DNA of 64,000 nucleotides, taken from JBPRGH01 sp051418055 (lineage in GTDB: Bacteria; Bacteroidota; Bacteroidia; Cytophagales; Cyclobacteriaceae). This document shows, piece by piece, positions 54,646 to 63,783 of this stretch. Made by a program: the position numbers and the translations under genes. Positions within the stretch are counted from its first letter, which is position 1. Each line of letters begins with the position of its first letter. The DNA lies in contig JBPRGH010000085.1 of the NCBI GenBank assembly GCA_051418055.1, positions 124,001-188,000 on the forward strand, read 5' to 3'. The notes beneath the pieces are model-generated. The model searched no databases and was not told the origin of the DNA. It worked only from the letters and a program-made list of their open reading frames with translations.

Positions 54646-54698
54646 GTTGTTATTATATAATTATTATTAACTTTAATACAGTTTTTACGAAAAAAAGC

Positions 54699-56126
54699 AT
54701 GTTCCTCGTTTTGGTGTTGGTAGCGGCGATGCAATTATTTGCTCCGAATTATTCTTATTCTGAGCCCGGAAATGCTGTTGCCGTTAATGACTCCATTGCG
54801 TCCCCTTACGTTACTGTTGATAATATTGTGCTGTTGGGAAATAGCATAACTAAAGATGAGATAATCCTAAGGGAGCTGGATGTTCAAAGAGGGCAGACAA
54901 TTTATTATGAAGATCTTCTTAAAATCCTTAAAGAAGATCAGCAGCGGGTTACTAATTTACGTCTTTTTAATACAGTAAAAGTCGAGCCTGTAAGGCTGGA
55001 TGACGGGCGCGTCCTTATAGTCGTAGAGGTGACGGAGAGATGGTATATTTTTCCGGTGCCTATCTTTACTTTAATAGATAGAAATTTCAATGTATGGTGG
55101 GAAAATCAGAATCGTGATCTTTCGCGGGTAAATTACGGTTTAAAGCTTTATCAGAGAAACTTTAGAGGCAGGAATGAAAGACTGAAACTAACCATGCAGC
55201 TTGGTTACACCAGGAGGTTTGGTATTAGTTATACTATACCTTATCTGGATGAATCACAAAAACATGGACTTATAATAGATGCTGATTTTTCTGAGAATAA
55301 AAATATAGCGTATAAAACGGAAGGACATATACAGGAATTTTTTGATTCGGAGCAAGTGTTACGATCTTCCTTTAGAGGCGGAGCTGTTTATGTACACAGG
55401 GGAGAATTCTTTAATTTCCATTACTTTTCACTGAAATACATAAATACCACTATAAATGATACAATAGCAGCTTTAAATCCAAATTATTTTTTAAATGGAC
55501 AGACTCAGCAGCAGTATTTTGAGGCTTATTATCGTTTTGTCAGAGACCGTCGTGATGTACAGGCTTATCCGTTAAACGGTCATTATATTGATGTCGGAAT
55601 ATATCAATTTGGATTAGGGGTTTTCAATGACCTTAGTAAAACTGATTTACGTGCTAAATATACCCGTTATTTTGACCTGAATAAGAACTGGTATTTTTCA
55701 AATCATACCTCCGGTTACCTGTCTCTACAACAGAACCAACCGTATCATAATTATTACGGTCTGGGTTATTCATCGGATTTCGTCAGAGGATATGAATTAT
55801 ATCTGATTGAAGGGCCAAAATTCTTATTGAACAAATCCACTCTTAAAAAAAGGATATTAAGCATAGATGAAAAAATCAATAACTTCCCTCTCAGACAGTT
55901 TCGCCATTTTCCTCTAGATATCTATTTGAAAACTTACCTTGATTGGGGATATGTTGAGAATTTTGAAAATTATGGGGATAATATTCGCCTTGCAGATTCT
56001 TATCTTGTCGGTTCGGGGATTGGTTTAGATATTCATACACTATACGATATGGTAATAAGGCTTGAGTATTCTGTTAACAGGGATAAAGAAACAGGTTTTT
56101 ATTTTCACTTTAGAAGAGAATTTTAA
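54699..56126 (+). CDS. POTRA-containing BamA-like outer-membrane protein
   Basis: A 475-residue outer-membrane protein with one POTRA domain (residues ~38-115, VDNIVLLGNSITKDEIILRELDVQRGQ) and a barrel. It has too few POTRAs to be the essential BamA. The ATG at 54699 gives a signal core without a basic n-region; the in-frame codons before it are ACG AAA AAA AGC, so the original start may have been at 54687, where ACG now stands. It is convergent and overlapping by 4 bp with the MORN gene. Outer-membrane biogenesis or lipid/protein transport is inferred. Confidence 0.85.
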   Translation: MFLVLVLVAAMQLFAPNYSYSEPGNAVAVNDSIASPYVTVDNIVLLGNSITKDEIILRELDVQRGQTIYYEDLLKILKEDQQRVTNLRLFNTVKVEPVRLDDGRVLIVVEVTERWYIFPVPIFTLIDRNFNVWWENQNRDLSRVNYGLKLYQRNFRGRNERLKLTMQLGYTRRFGISYTIPYLDESQKHGLIIDADFSENKNIAYKTEGHIQEFFDSEQVLRSSFRGGAVYVHRGEFFNFHYFSLKYINTTINDTIAALNPNYFLNGQTQQQYFEAYYRFVRDRRDVQAYPLNGHYIDVGIYQFGLGVFNDLSKTDLRAKYTRYFDLNKNWYFSNHTSGYLSLQQNQPYHNYYGLGYSSDFVRGYELYLIEGPKFLLNKSTLKKRILSIDEKINNFPLRQFRHFPLDIYLKTYLDWGYVENFENYGDNIRLADSYLVGSGIGLDIHTLYDMVIRLEYSVNRDKETGFYFHFRREF

Positions 56127-56746
56127 TCTTCAGGATCAATTGCTCTTTTTCTTCCCTTTTTATCATAGTAGTACCATTCTCCAACACGTTCACCATTCTG
56201 ATATTCGCCTGAAAATTCAGGTTTACCTTTATCAGTATAAAAAAACCACTCACCGGTTTCTTTTCCATTTTTATACTGTCCTTCCTGGATCAGGATACCT
56301 TTTTCATTATAAACCCTCCACTCACCATGTGGCATTCCTTGTTTATAGTAAATCTTCCTCTCTATTTCTCCACTTGGGTGAAAATGAATCCATAAGCCTT
56401 CGTATAAGCCGTTTTTATAGATGCCTTTCTTATCCAAAGAACTATTGAGATAGTAATAAAAAGCACTATCCTGTAAAAGGCCATACTGCCAGTTTTCTTT
56501 ACCTATAATTACTTCATTCGGTGAATAATAGATTGCCTCCCCATGCAGTTTACCTTCAAAATAATTTTCAACTGAATTCTTTGATCCATCAGGATAGAAA
56601 AAATACCAGGCACCGGTTTTTTGGCCGTTCTTTTTTTCACCATAGGCACGTATCGCATTATTATCATAATATGTGGTATCGTGTAAATATTGGCCCTTGG
56701 CAGAACCAAATTGGATACAAATGATCAATAATAGAAAATACTTCAT
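56123..56746 (-). CDS. MORN-variant repeat protein (YwqK-like family)
   Basis: A 207-residue exported protein with a signal (residues 1-18) and about six MORN-variant repeats of ~23 residues (patterns GEKKNGQKTGAWYFFYPDG, NGLYEGLWIHFHPSG, GMPHGEWRVYNEKG, NGKETGEWFFYTDKG, NGERVGEWYYYDKKG). Such proteins are often labelled 'YwqK family antitoxin', but nothing here supports a toxin partner. The repeats suggest a binding surface. It is convergent with the POTRA barrel gene. Confidence 0.85.
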   Translation of the reverse strand: MKYFLLLIICIQFGSAKGQYLHDTTYYDNNAIRAYGEKKNGQKTGAWYFFYPDGSKNSVENYFEGKLHGEAIYYSPNEVIIGKENWQYGLLQDSAFYYYLNSSLDKKGIYKNGLYEGLWIHFHPSGEIERKIYYKQGMPHGEWRVYNEKGILIQEGQYKNGKETGEWFFYTDKGKPEFSGEYQNGERVGEWYYYDKKGRKRAIDPED

Positions 56747-56791
56747 GGATTTTTGAAGATAATTATTTAATATTAAACTAACCTAAACCAA

Positions 56792-57628
56792 TTGAAATTG
56801 CGGTCAGTACTGATTTTTTTATTGCTGCTGTGCAATTCTCCTTTTCTCATTGCACAAAATGGCTACTATATTACAGGAGCCGGCGAATCGGGTATTGCCA
56901 ATGCCTCCACAGCCGTACACTCCGAAAATCCCATGTTCCATAATATAGCAGCGCTAGCTTCAATTGCTGGCTCCGGTATCTCATTTGGCTATGACTATCG
57001 CGGATTTGCAGAAGGTTTAAATAATATCTCCTTACAATATATTCATAGCGGTTCCTCAATAAACATAGGTGGCAGCATATTCAAAACAGGTGATGCTGTG
57101 CTTAATGAATTTGTAGCCTCAGCCGGAGTATCCCAAAAACTAGGAATAGCAAGTATAGGGGTAAAAGTTAATTACCACCAGCTGTATTCAGCACCTTTTG
57201 GATATTCACGTGCATCATCAATTTCAGCAGGAGTGCTTGCTGATCTTTCAGATCAGATTACAGTAGGTGCTTATCTTAATAATGTAGGGAAGTTGGAGTT
57301 TTCCGAGGAGGTACAGCAATATTATATACCGACCATTCTTAGTATGGGTATATCTTATCGAGCTACTAATAATCTTTTACTTGCGGTCGCAGCAGCAAAA
57401 GATCTTCATAGTAAGCTGCAGTTAACTTCAGGTATTGCCTATAAAATACATGCAGATCTTATTCTTCGTACTGGTATCAACTGGTACTATAAAAATTTAT
57501 ACTATGGTTTGGGATATAAGGTAAGGAAACTTCAGGTTGATTATGCTACTAACGCTGTTTCTGCTCTTGGGCAGGTCCATAGCCTAACCGTATGTTACAC
57601 ACTGGCTAAAGCTGATGAGGAGCTTTAA
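56792..57628 (+). CDS. PorV/PorQ-like outer-membrane barrel protein
   Basis: A 278-residue protein with a signal ending near AQ (21-22) and a beta-barrel pattern starting GAGESGIANASTAVHSENPMFHNIAALAS, which resembles the N-terminus of FadL-fold PorV/PorQ-like proteins (a helix plus 'NPA' type segment). The start is TTG at 56792. Its end overlaps the following HHH-barrel gene by 14 bp, so the two are translationally coupled. A function with the downstream protein in the outer membrane is inferred. Confidence 0.75.
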   Translation: MKLRSVLIFLLLLCNSPFLIAQNGYYITGAGESGIANASTAVHSENPMFHNIAALASIAGSGISFGYDYRGFAEGLNNISLQYIHSGSSINIGGSIFKTGDAVLNEFVASAGVSQKLGIASIGVKVNYHQLYSAPFGYSRASSISAGVLADLSDQITVGAYLNNVGKLEFSEEVQQYYIPTILSMGISYRATNNLLLAVAAAKDLHSKLQLTSGIAYKIHADLILRTGINWYYKNLYYGLGYKVRKLQVDYATNAVSALGQVHSLTVCYTLAKADEEL

Positions 57629-59603
57629 GATCATAATACTTCTCCTTTTGATACAGCATCAGGCTTTATCACAGGAATTTGATCAACAATTTGATGCACT
57701 TTTTAATGAGCTATTCCTTAATGAAGAATCAATTCAAAATATTGAAGAGGTTTATCAGCAGTTATATTATTACTATATAAATCCAATCGATCTGAACAAA
57801 GCTGATCCCGAAGCTTTGAAAAATTTGCTGGTCCTTAATGATTTCCAAATCAACGAATTTATTAAATACCGGTCTGAGGCTGGAGATTTGCTTTCACTTT
57901 ATGAATTACAGGCTATTCAGGGCTGGGAGCTATCTGATATAAAAAAGATACTGCCTTTTATTTCAATACAAGCTAAAGAGCCATTAATGAGGCCTACAAG
58001 CATGGTTCTGATGCGCTATGAGAGAGATCTTCAAAAGCGGTGGGGATATATAAAAAATGAGGATGGTAACAAGGCATATTTAGGAACGCCGGATAAATTC
58101 CTGATGCAGATCAGAAGTGCCCCAAATGGAAAGATCCGCTATGGCTTTATTATGGAAAAAGATGCCGGTGAAAATCTTATTGTTGATAAAACCACGGGCC
58201 GTTATGGATTGGATCATTATTCCGGCTATATAAAAATAGACAGGATAAAGAATTTTGATATTCTAGTAGGTGATTACCAGCTGCAGTTTGGTCAGGGCTT
58301 AGTTTATAGCAGTGGCTTTAGCCTTGGCAAGTCAGGAGGTAATATTGCAACATATCAGCGTGTATCTTCAGGTATCCGGCCGCACACATCATCACTTGAA
58401 TCTATGTTTATGCGTGGTATAGCATCTTCAGTGCATCTTCCACATGGATTTAAACTTACCGGATTTTATTCATTCAATTCACATGATGCAGTGTTAAAGG
58501 ATTCTGTGTTTTCATCATTTAATACAACAGGTTATCATAGGACCTACAGTGAATTGAACTATAGCAATACTGTAAAGGAGAGCCATGCCGGTATTGTACT
58601 GGAGCAGAAAAAACAACAATTTCAGTATGGCATTGGATTTTCACATATCAATTTATCAAAAACCTGGCAGCCTTCGGATAAGGCTTATAACAACAGATCT
58701 TTTGGAGGTGATGAATTAAATACGGCTTTTGGGTTTATGACCTACCGCTGGCAAAACATTACCACTTTTGGCGAAGGAGCTTATTTATTCAATAACGGAT
58801 TTGGTTTTGTTGGTGGTGCATTAATGAATCTGTCATCAATCCTCCAAAGCGGATTTATATACAGGAATTATCAGCCAGATTTCAATAGTATTTATGGAAA
58901 TGCAATTGGAGAAAAATCGCGGAATAGTAATGAAGAAGGTTTCCTATGGGTAATAAATGCGGATTTTTCAAAAAAATTACGAGGAGGGATTTATCTGGAT
59001 AAATTCTCTTTCCCATGGCTCAGTTACAGGATCAGCAAACCCTCGTCGGGTTATGAATATATGCTTCATCTGCAGTATAGGCCTTCAAAGTCGACTGAAC
59101 TAAATCTCCAGTACAAAGAAGAGGAGAAGGAGCGGGATGTTAAAGAAGGAAATCTAACGGTAACAGCCCCTTTTAAAAAACGTCAATATAAGGTCCGGTT
59201 AAATTATTCCATAACCGATAACCTGGAGATGCGGTCGATGATCCAGGGTAGCTTTACCGCTCCAGATCAAAATGAGGGAGTGGCATTAATGCAGGATGTT
59301 ATTTACAGTAGGCTGGGTTACAAGCTCATTTTTCGATATGCATTATTTGATACCGAAGATTTTCAAAACAGACAATATGTGTATGAAAATGATGTTTTAT
59401 ACGCCTTTAATTTCCCCGCCCTGCAGGGTAGAGGCTATAAATTTTATATCTTAGCAAAGTATAATATTTCAAGAAGGTTAAAATGCTGGCTTCGATTTAG
59501 TCACCTGACCTATACAGACAGGGATGAGATCGGGAATGGAAATGAAGCTGTTAAAGGCAGCAGCCTTTCAGAAATAAAATCACAGTTGATTTATCAGTTT
59601 TAG
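57615..59603 (+). CDS. ComEA-like helix-hairpin-helix protein fused to a barrel-like domain
   Basis: A 662-residue exported protein (signal about 1-19). Residues ~57-117 match the ComEA-type double helix-hairpin-helix (PIDLNKADPEALKNLL, NEFIKYRSEAGDLLSLYELQAIQGW), though the usual GxG hairpin is replaced by VLND. The remaining ~540 residues are beta-rich with alternating aromatics, consistent with an outer-membrane barrel (DYQLQFGQGLVYSSGFSLG, RYALFDTEDFQNRQYVY). In naturally transformable bacteria ComEA binds incoming DNA; a DNA or other ligand role here is a hypothesis. It overlaps the PorV-like gene by 14 bp. Confidence 0.75.
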   Translation: MRSFKIIILLLLIQHQALSQEFDQQFDALFNELFLNEESIQNIEEVYQQLYYYYINPIDLNKADPEALKNLLVLNDFQINEFIKYRSEAGDLLSLYELQAIQGWELSDIKKILPFISIQAKEPLMRPTSMVLMRYERDLQKRWGYIKNEDGNKAYLGTPDKFLMQIRSAPNGKIRYGFIMEKDAGENLIVDKTTGRYGLDHYSGYIKIDRIKNFDILVGDYQLQFGQGLVYSSGFSLGKSGGNIATYQRVSSGIRPHTSSLESMFMRGIASSVHLPHGFKLTGFYSFNSHDAVLKDSVFSSFNTTGYHRTYSELNYSNTVKESHAGIVLEQKKQQFQYGIGFSHINLSKTWQPSDKAYNNRSFGGDELNTAFGFMTYRWQNITTFGEGAYLFNNGFGFVGGALMNLSSILQSGFIYRNYQPDFNSIYGNAIGEKSRNSNEEGFLWVINADFSKKLRGGIYLDKFSFPWLSYRISKPSSGYEYMLHLQYRPSKSTELNLQYKEEEKERDVKEGNLTVTAPFKKRQYKVRLNYSITDNLEMRSMIQGSFTAPDQNEGVALMQDVIYSRLGYKLIFRYALFDTEDFQNRQYVYENDVLYAFNFPALQGRGYKFYILAKYNISRRLKCWLRFSHLTYTDRDEIGNGNEAVKGSSLSEIKSQLIYQF

Positions 59604-59604
59604 T

Positions 59605-59712
59605 ATGAAAGGTGTAGAGCTAGTAAGCCGGGAGCTTTTATTAACCATTATTATTGGTCTTATCATTTTTGTAGTTATCATGCGCACTCTTTTTCCTCCG
59701 CGGCGTAAGTGA
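59605..59712 (+). CDS. 35-residue single-pass membrane peptide
   Basis: A short frame, one base after the stop of the HHH-barrel gene, encodes a peptide with a charged N-terminus (MKGVELVSREL), one hydrophobic helix (LLLTIIIGLIIFVVIM) and a basic tail (RTLFPPRRK) ending at TGA. The clean topology and tight spacing suggest a real gene in the same transcript. It is positive inside by its tail. The function is unknown. Confidence 0.5.
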   Translation: MKGVELVSRELLLTIIIGLIIFVVIMRTLFPPRRK

Positions 59713-59804
59713 TCGCTAAAATATGCATCTTATCTTTTAATAGCTGCTTTTGATCCGAAGAGGATTGAATCTTAAATAATTAATATTTAAATTCATAAAA
59801 AATA

Positions 59805-60548
59805 ATGTCAGCTATGAGAAAAAATTTATTATCAGTTATTTTCCTGCTTGCATCATTTGCCGTCTATGCTGATGGAAATGATGTGATCAAAAAAACACTG
59901 GAGCTTCCTGAGTTTCATAGTGTTTCAGTAAATTCTTCCTATACGGTTTACCTCAAACAGACCAATAAACAGGAAGTAAGCGTGGAAGCTTTAAAAGAAT
60001 ATTATGACATCAGTGAGTTTAAAGTAAAAGATGGAGTGCTTCATATCAATATTAATAAGAAAGAAGATAACGCCAGTAAAAGTCTTTGGGCTAAGATCGA
60101 TGATATAAAGCTTGCACCAACACTTAAGGTGTACATCAGCATGAAGAATGTAAAGAAACTAAGTGTCAATGGTAGCGGAAAAATTATTTCTGAGAATTCA
60201 ATAGCCAGTCCTGAAATTGATCTGTTAGTATCAGGTGCAGGGAGTATTGATCTTGATCTTAAAGGAAGTGTAATAAATTCTGAGATCAGCGGCTCCGGAA
60301 ATATTAAAATAAAAGGATATGCTTCAGATCATAAGATCCTTCTTACCGGTTCAGGAATTATGAATGCTTATGATTTTGAAGTAGAACGTGCAAATGCTCA
60401 TTTAAGCGGATCAGGAAACTGCGAAATAAATGTAAGTGATGCTCTTGAAGCACGTATCCATGGCACCGGATTATTACAGCATAAAGGAAATACTAAGTCC
60501 GTCACCTCAGAAATTTTTGGTCAGGGGACAGTAAAGCGGACACATTGA
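59805..60548 (+). CDS. Head-GIN (DUF2807) domain-containing exported protein
   Basis: A 247-residue exported protein with a signal ending near YADG; ATG at 59805 or 59814 are both possible starts. The mature part is the DUF2807/head-GIN beta-helix domain, with repeated GSG and SGSGN turns (LSVNGSGKI, LLVSGAGSI, SEISGSGNI, LLTGSGIM, HLSGSGNCEI, RIHGTGLL). It is a common envelope domain in Bacteroidota with no established function. It is followed by a terminator. Confidence 0.88.
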   Translation: MSAMRKNLLSVIFLLASFAVYADGNDVIKKTLELPEFHSVSVNSSYTVYLKQTNKQEVSVEALKEYYDISEFKVKDGVLHININKKEDNASKSLWAKIDDIKLAPTLKVYISMKNVKKLSVNGSGKIISENSIASPEIDLLVSGAGSIDLDLKGSVINSEISGSGNIKIKGYASDHKILLTGSGIMNAYDFEVERANAHLSGSGNCEINVSDALEARIHGTGLLQHKGNTKSVTSEIFGQGTVKRTH

Positions 60549-60570
60549 TTTTTTATCAACTTCATACTGA

Positions 60571-60597
60571 AAAGCGGGGGAAACCCTGCTTTTTTTA
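60571..60597 (+). terminator. Terminator after the head-GIN gene
   Basis: The stem AAAGC-G-GGG / CCC-T-GCTTT (one G-T pair) with a short GGAAA loop is followed by a T run. It lies 23 bp past the stop. Confidence 0.85.
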
Positions 60598-60669
60598 TTT
60601 ATAGGCTCCTGATGAATTAACTTAAACTATAAACTTTATCGCCATTTTCTTATTAATTGAAGTGCTGAC

Positions 60670-60677
60670 TACCTTTG
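60670..60677 (+). promoter_or_regulatory. -7 box for the helicase-pdeM unit
   Basis: TACCTTTG is a perfect TAnnTTTG match 24 bp before the helicase start. No clean TTG stands at the right distance upstream, so the -33 element is weak. Confidence 0.45.
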
Positions 60678-60701
60678 TCTGAATGATATCGGGCGGCCAA
60701 G

Positions 60702-63143
60702 ATGAATATCAATAAAACTGTAGATATAGCTGAAGACTGGTTTAATTCAAAAAATTGGGACCCTTTTCCTTTTCAAAAGGAGGCGTGGCGGAATTACCTG
60801 AATGGTAATAGTGGTATTGTAAATGCTCCAACAGGTAGCGGAAAAACATATTCCCTGTTTCTGGGGATCCTGATGGAATTTATAAATTATAAAGAAGCAG
60901 GAGCTCCAATCAAGGGGCTGCAGGCTATCTGGATCACACCTATTAAAGCATTGAGTAAGGAGATTGAATTATCAGCACGAAGGGCGGCAGAAGCTTTGGC
61001 GCCTGATTTTACAATAGCCGTACGTACAGGTGATACTACAGCTGCAGAAAGAACTAAAATACGTAAAAATCCGCCACACCTATTAATAACTACTCCGGAG
61101 AGCCTTCAGCTCATGCTAACCTATAAAGACTATCCTAAGATTTTTAAAGATCTTAAAAGTATTATAGTTGATGAATGGCATGAGTTGATAGGTTCCAAAA
61201 GAGGTGTGCAGATGGAGCTGGCTATCACCAGATTAAAGGGTGTTACGGATAAATTAAAAATATGGGGGATAAGTGCCACTATAGGTAATATGGAAGAAGC
61301 TATGCTGGGGCTTCATGGAGTGGAGGAAGAAAACCTGAAGCTGATCAGGTCAGCACATGAAAAGCAGGTAGAGATTGAAAGTATATTTCCTGATGAGCTG
61401 GAATCTTTGCCCTGGGCGGGTCACCTGGGAATTAAGCTACTCGATAAGATCATACCCATTATAGAAAGTAGCAGCAGCACTTTAATTTTTACCAACACGC
61501 GCTCATTTGCAGAGGTATGGTATCAAAAAATACTTGAACGTGCTCCCGAGCTTGCCGGTGTAATAGCCATGCATCATGGCTCCATTAGCCGTGAGCTCCG
61601 TGACTGGGTGGAAGATGCTCTTCATGAGGGAAAATTAAAAGCAGTTGTATGTACCTCGAGCCTGGATCTTGGTGTAGATTTCCGGCCTGTAGAGACTATT
61701 ATTCAGGTGGGTAGCCCTAAAGGAGTGGCACGCTTTCTTCAACGTGCGGGAAGAAGCGGACATCAGCCCGGTGCGCTAAGTAAGATCTATTTTTGTCCTA
61801 CACATTCGCTCGAGCTACTTGAAGCGGCTGCTTTACGAAAAGCACAAAAAGAAAAGATAGTAGAAAGCCGGCTTCCCTATTTAAGATCTTTCGATGTGCT
61901 GATACAATATCTGGTGACATTGTCATTAGGAGAAGGCTTTAAACCGGAAATTATTTTTCGGGAGATTATTAAAACATTAAGTTATGAAAGTATCAGCAGG
62001 GAAGAATGGGAGTGGATATTAAATTTTATAACCCGTGGCGGAGCAGCGCTTACTGCTTATGATGAGTATCAGAAGGTGATTGTAGAGGATGGGATTTTTA
62101 AAATTAAGAACAAACATTTGGCCATGAAGCATCGGCTGTCAATTGGTACAATAGTAAGTGATGCTTCATTACAGATTAAATATGTTTCAGGGAAATATAT
62201 CGGAACTGTGGAGGAATGGTTTATATCAAGATTAAATCCGGGAGATGTATTCTGGTTTGGAGGCAGGAATCTTGAGCTGGTGCGGATTAAAGGTATGGAG
62301 GTGCAGGTGCGTAATAGCAAAAGAAAAGCCGGGCCTGTTCCCAGCTGGCAGGGGGGAAGGATGCCTTTATCTTCAGAGATGTCGAAAGTTATACGATTCA
62401 AGATTGATGAATATATTCGAAAAGGGGCTCAGGATCCTGAGGTGAAATTTATCACACCTATGCTACAGTTGCAGCAGAAAAGATCTGTTTTGCCAGATAA
62501 AGACCACTTCCTGATAGAATATTTCAAAACGAGAGAAGGTTATCATGTAATGATGTATCCCTTTGAAGGTAGATTTGTGCATGAGGGGTTGGCTGCGCTG
62601 ATTGCTTACCGTATGTCGCGCCTGGAGCCGATCACCTTTAGTATTGCTATGAATGATTATGGTTTTGAGCTGTTATCGGATAAGCCGATCCCGATCTATG
62701 AGGCGGTCGAGACTGATATTTTATCTGAAGAAAACCTGTCACTGGATATTCAGGCCAGCATAAATTCTACTGAAATGGCAAGAAGAAAATTTCGCGATAT
62801 TGCCTCTATTGCCGGATTAATTTTTAAAGGTTATCCAGGCAAACAGATAAAAGACCGGCATGTACAGTCCAGCTCTCAGCTATTTTTCCAGGTATTTAAT
62901 GAGTATGAACCGGATAACCTACTTTTGCAGCAGGCATACGAGGAGGTAATGGATTTTCAGTTGGAGGAGGTGAGGTTGCGTAATACTCTAAAAAGAATAA
63001 ATAAACAGCAGATCATAATCAAAGAGCCACAAAAGCCAACACCGTTAGGATTTCCGATCATGGTAGATCGAATGCGTGAGAAACTATCTTCTGAAACCCT
63101 GGAAGATCGCGTGCGGAAGATGCAGTTGCAGTATGATGAATAA
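60702..63143 (+). CDS. Ligase-associated DNA damage response DExH helicase (Lhr-like)
   Basis: An 813-residue superfamily 2 helicase. Motif I is APTGSGKTY (42-50), motif II is DEWH (157-160), motif III is SAT (in WGISATIGNMEEA), and motif VI is QRAGRSGHQPG. The long C-terminal half has the winged-helix and Lhr-core-type region. The order helicase-then-metallophosphatase, overlapping by 8 bp, is the ligase-associated DNA repair module; the ATP-dependent ligase and exonuclease of that module are not in the window. It should unwind DNA or RNA-DNA during repair. Confidence 0.93.
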   Translation: MNINKTVDIAEDWFNSKNWDPFPFQKEAWRNYLNGNSGIVNAPTGSGKTYSLFLGILMEFINYKEAGAPIKGLQAIWITPIKALSKEIELSARRAAEALAPDFTIAVRTGDTTAAERTKIRKNPPHLLITTPESLQLMLTYKDYPKIFKDLKSIIVDEWHELIGSKRGVQMELAITRLKGVTDKLKIWGISATIGNMEEAMLGLHGVEEENLKLIRSAHEKQVEIESIFPDELESLPWAGHLGIKLLDKIIPIIESSSSTLIFTNTRSFAEVWYQKILERAPELAGVIAMHHGSISRELRDWVEDALHEGKLKAVVCTSSLDLGVDFRPVETIIQVGSPKGVARFLQRAGRSGHQPGALSKIYFCPTHSLELLEAAALRKAQKEKIVESRLPYLRSFDVLIQYLVTLSLGEGFKPEIIFREIIKTLSYESISREEWEWILNFITRGGAALTAYDEYQKVIVEDGIFKIKNKHLAMKHRLSIGTIVSDASLQIKYVSGKYIGTVEEWFISRLNPGDVFWFGGRNLELVRIKGMEVQVRNSKRKAGPVPSWQGGRMPLSSEMSKVIRFKIDEYIRKGAQDPEVKFITPMLQLQQKRSVLPDKDHFLIEYFKTREGYHVMMYPFEGRFVHEGLAALIAYRMSRLEPITFSIAMNDYGFELLSDKPIPIYEAVETDILSEENLSLDIQASINSTEMARRKFRDIASIAGLIFKGYPGKQIKDRHVQSSSQLFFQVFNEYEPDNLLLQQAYEEVMDFQLEEVRLRNTLKRINKQQIIIKEPQKPTPLGFPIMVDRMREKLSSETLEDRVRKMQLQYDE

Positions 63144-63783
63144 AGAGTTAGTAACTATAATGGGTGAGGAGCTGCAGCTGATTGGTGAGAAAGCTGTTTT
63201 TTGGACTAAGGAAAAGATGCTGATAATTTCTGACGTTCACCTTGGAAAGGTTAACCATTTTAGGAAAGCCGGGATACCTGTTCCTTCTAAAGCAAATCAA
63301 AAAAATATTGAAGTACTGATTCAACTGCTGCAGGATATAAAACCTGAAAGAGTAATTTTTCTTGGCGATCTTTTTCACAGCTCTTATAACCAGGAGTGGG
63401 AAGTTCTTGGTCAGGTGCTTGATCATTTCCCTGATATTTCATTTGAGCTGGTAAAGGGAAACCATGATATTTTGGGAGAGCATCAGTATGTAAAGCATAA
63501 GATAAAACTCCATGAGCTTTATATAACTAGGGAACCATTTATTTTTACTCACGAACCGCTGGCAGAGATACCAATGGGTTTTTATGCGCTTGCAGGACAT
63601 ATTCATCCTGGGGTATTGATGAAAGGAAAGGGGCGGCAAAGGTTAAGGTTACCCTGTTTTTGGTTTGGAAAGGACCAGGGGCTTTTACCTGCTTTTGGTG
63701 AATTTACAGGGCTGCATATTATTACTCCTGGCGTGGAGGATGAGGTTTATTTGGTGATAGGAGGGAAGATCTTGAAGAAGTAA
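63136..63783 (+). CDS. pdeM: Ligase-associated DNA damage response endonuclease PdeM
   Basis: A 215-residue calcineurin-like metallophosphatase. Metal ligands are seen in SDVHLGK, LGDLFH, KGNHDI, THEP and AGHIHPG. Start ATG 63136 (or the ATG just before at 63133) overlaps the helicase stop, so the two are translationally coupled. It is the nuclease partner of the helicase in the ligase-associated repair module. Length is normal. Confidence 0.92.
   Translation: MNKELVTIMGEELQLIGEKAVFWTKEKMLIISDVHLGKVNHFRKAGIPVPSKANQKNIEVLIQLLQDIKPERVIFLGDLFHSSYNQEWEVLGQVLDHFPDISFELVKGNHDILGEHQYVKHKIKLHELYITREPFIFTHEPLAEIPMGFYALAGHIHPGVLMKGKGRQRLRLPCFWFGKDQGLLPAFGEFTGLHIITPGVEDEVYLVIGGKILKK

Noticed and set aside
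56123..56746. MORN protein as an antitoxin of a toxin-antitoxin system
   Set aside because: The family label 'YwqK antitoxin' is common, but no toxin-like partner is adjacent, the protein has a signal peptide, and the neighbours are envelope genes.
60702..63783. Helicase plus metallophosphatase as an antiphage defence system
   Set aside because: Motifs and gene order match the ligase-associated DNA repair pair; no other defence genes or mobile elements are near.
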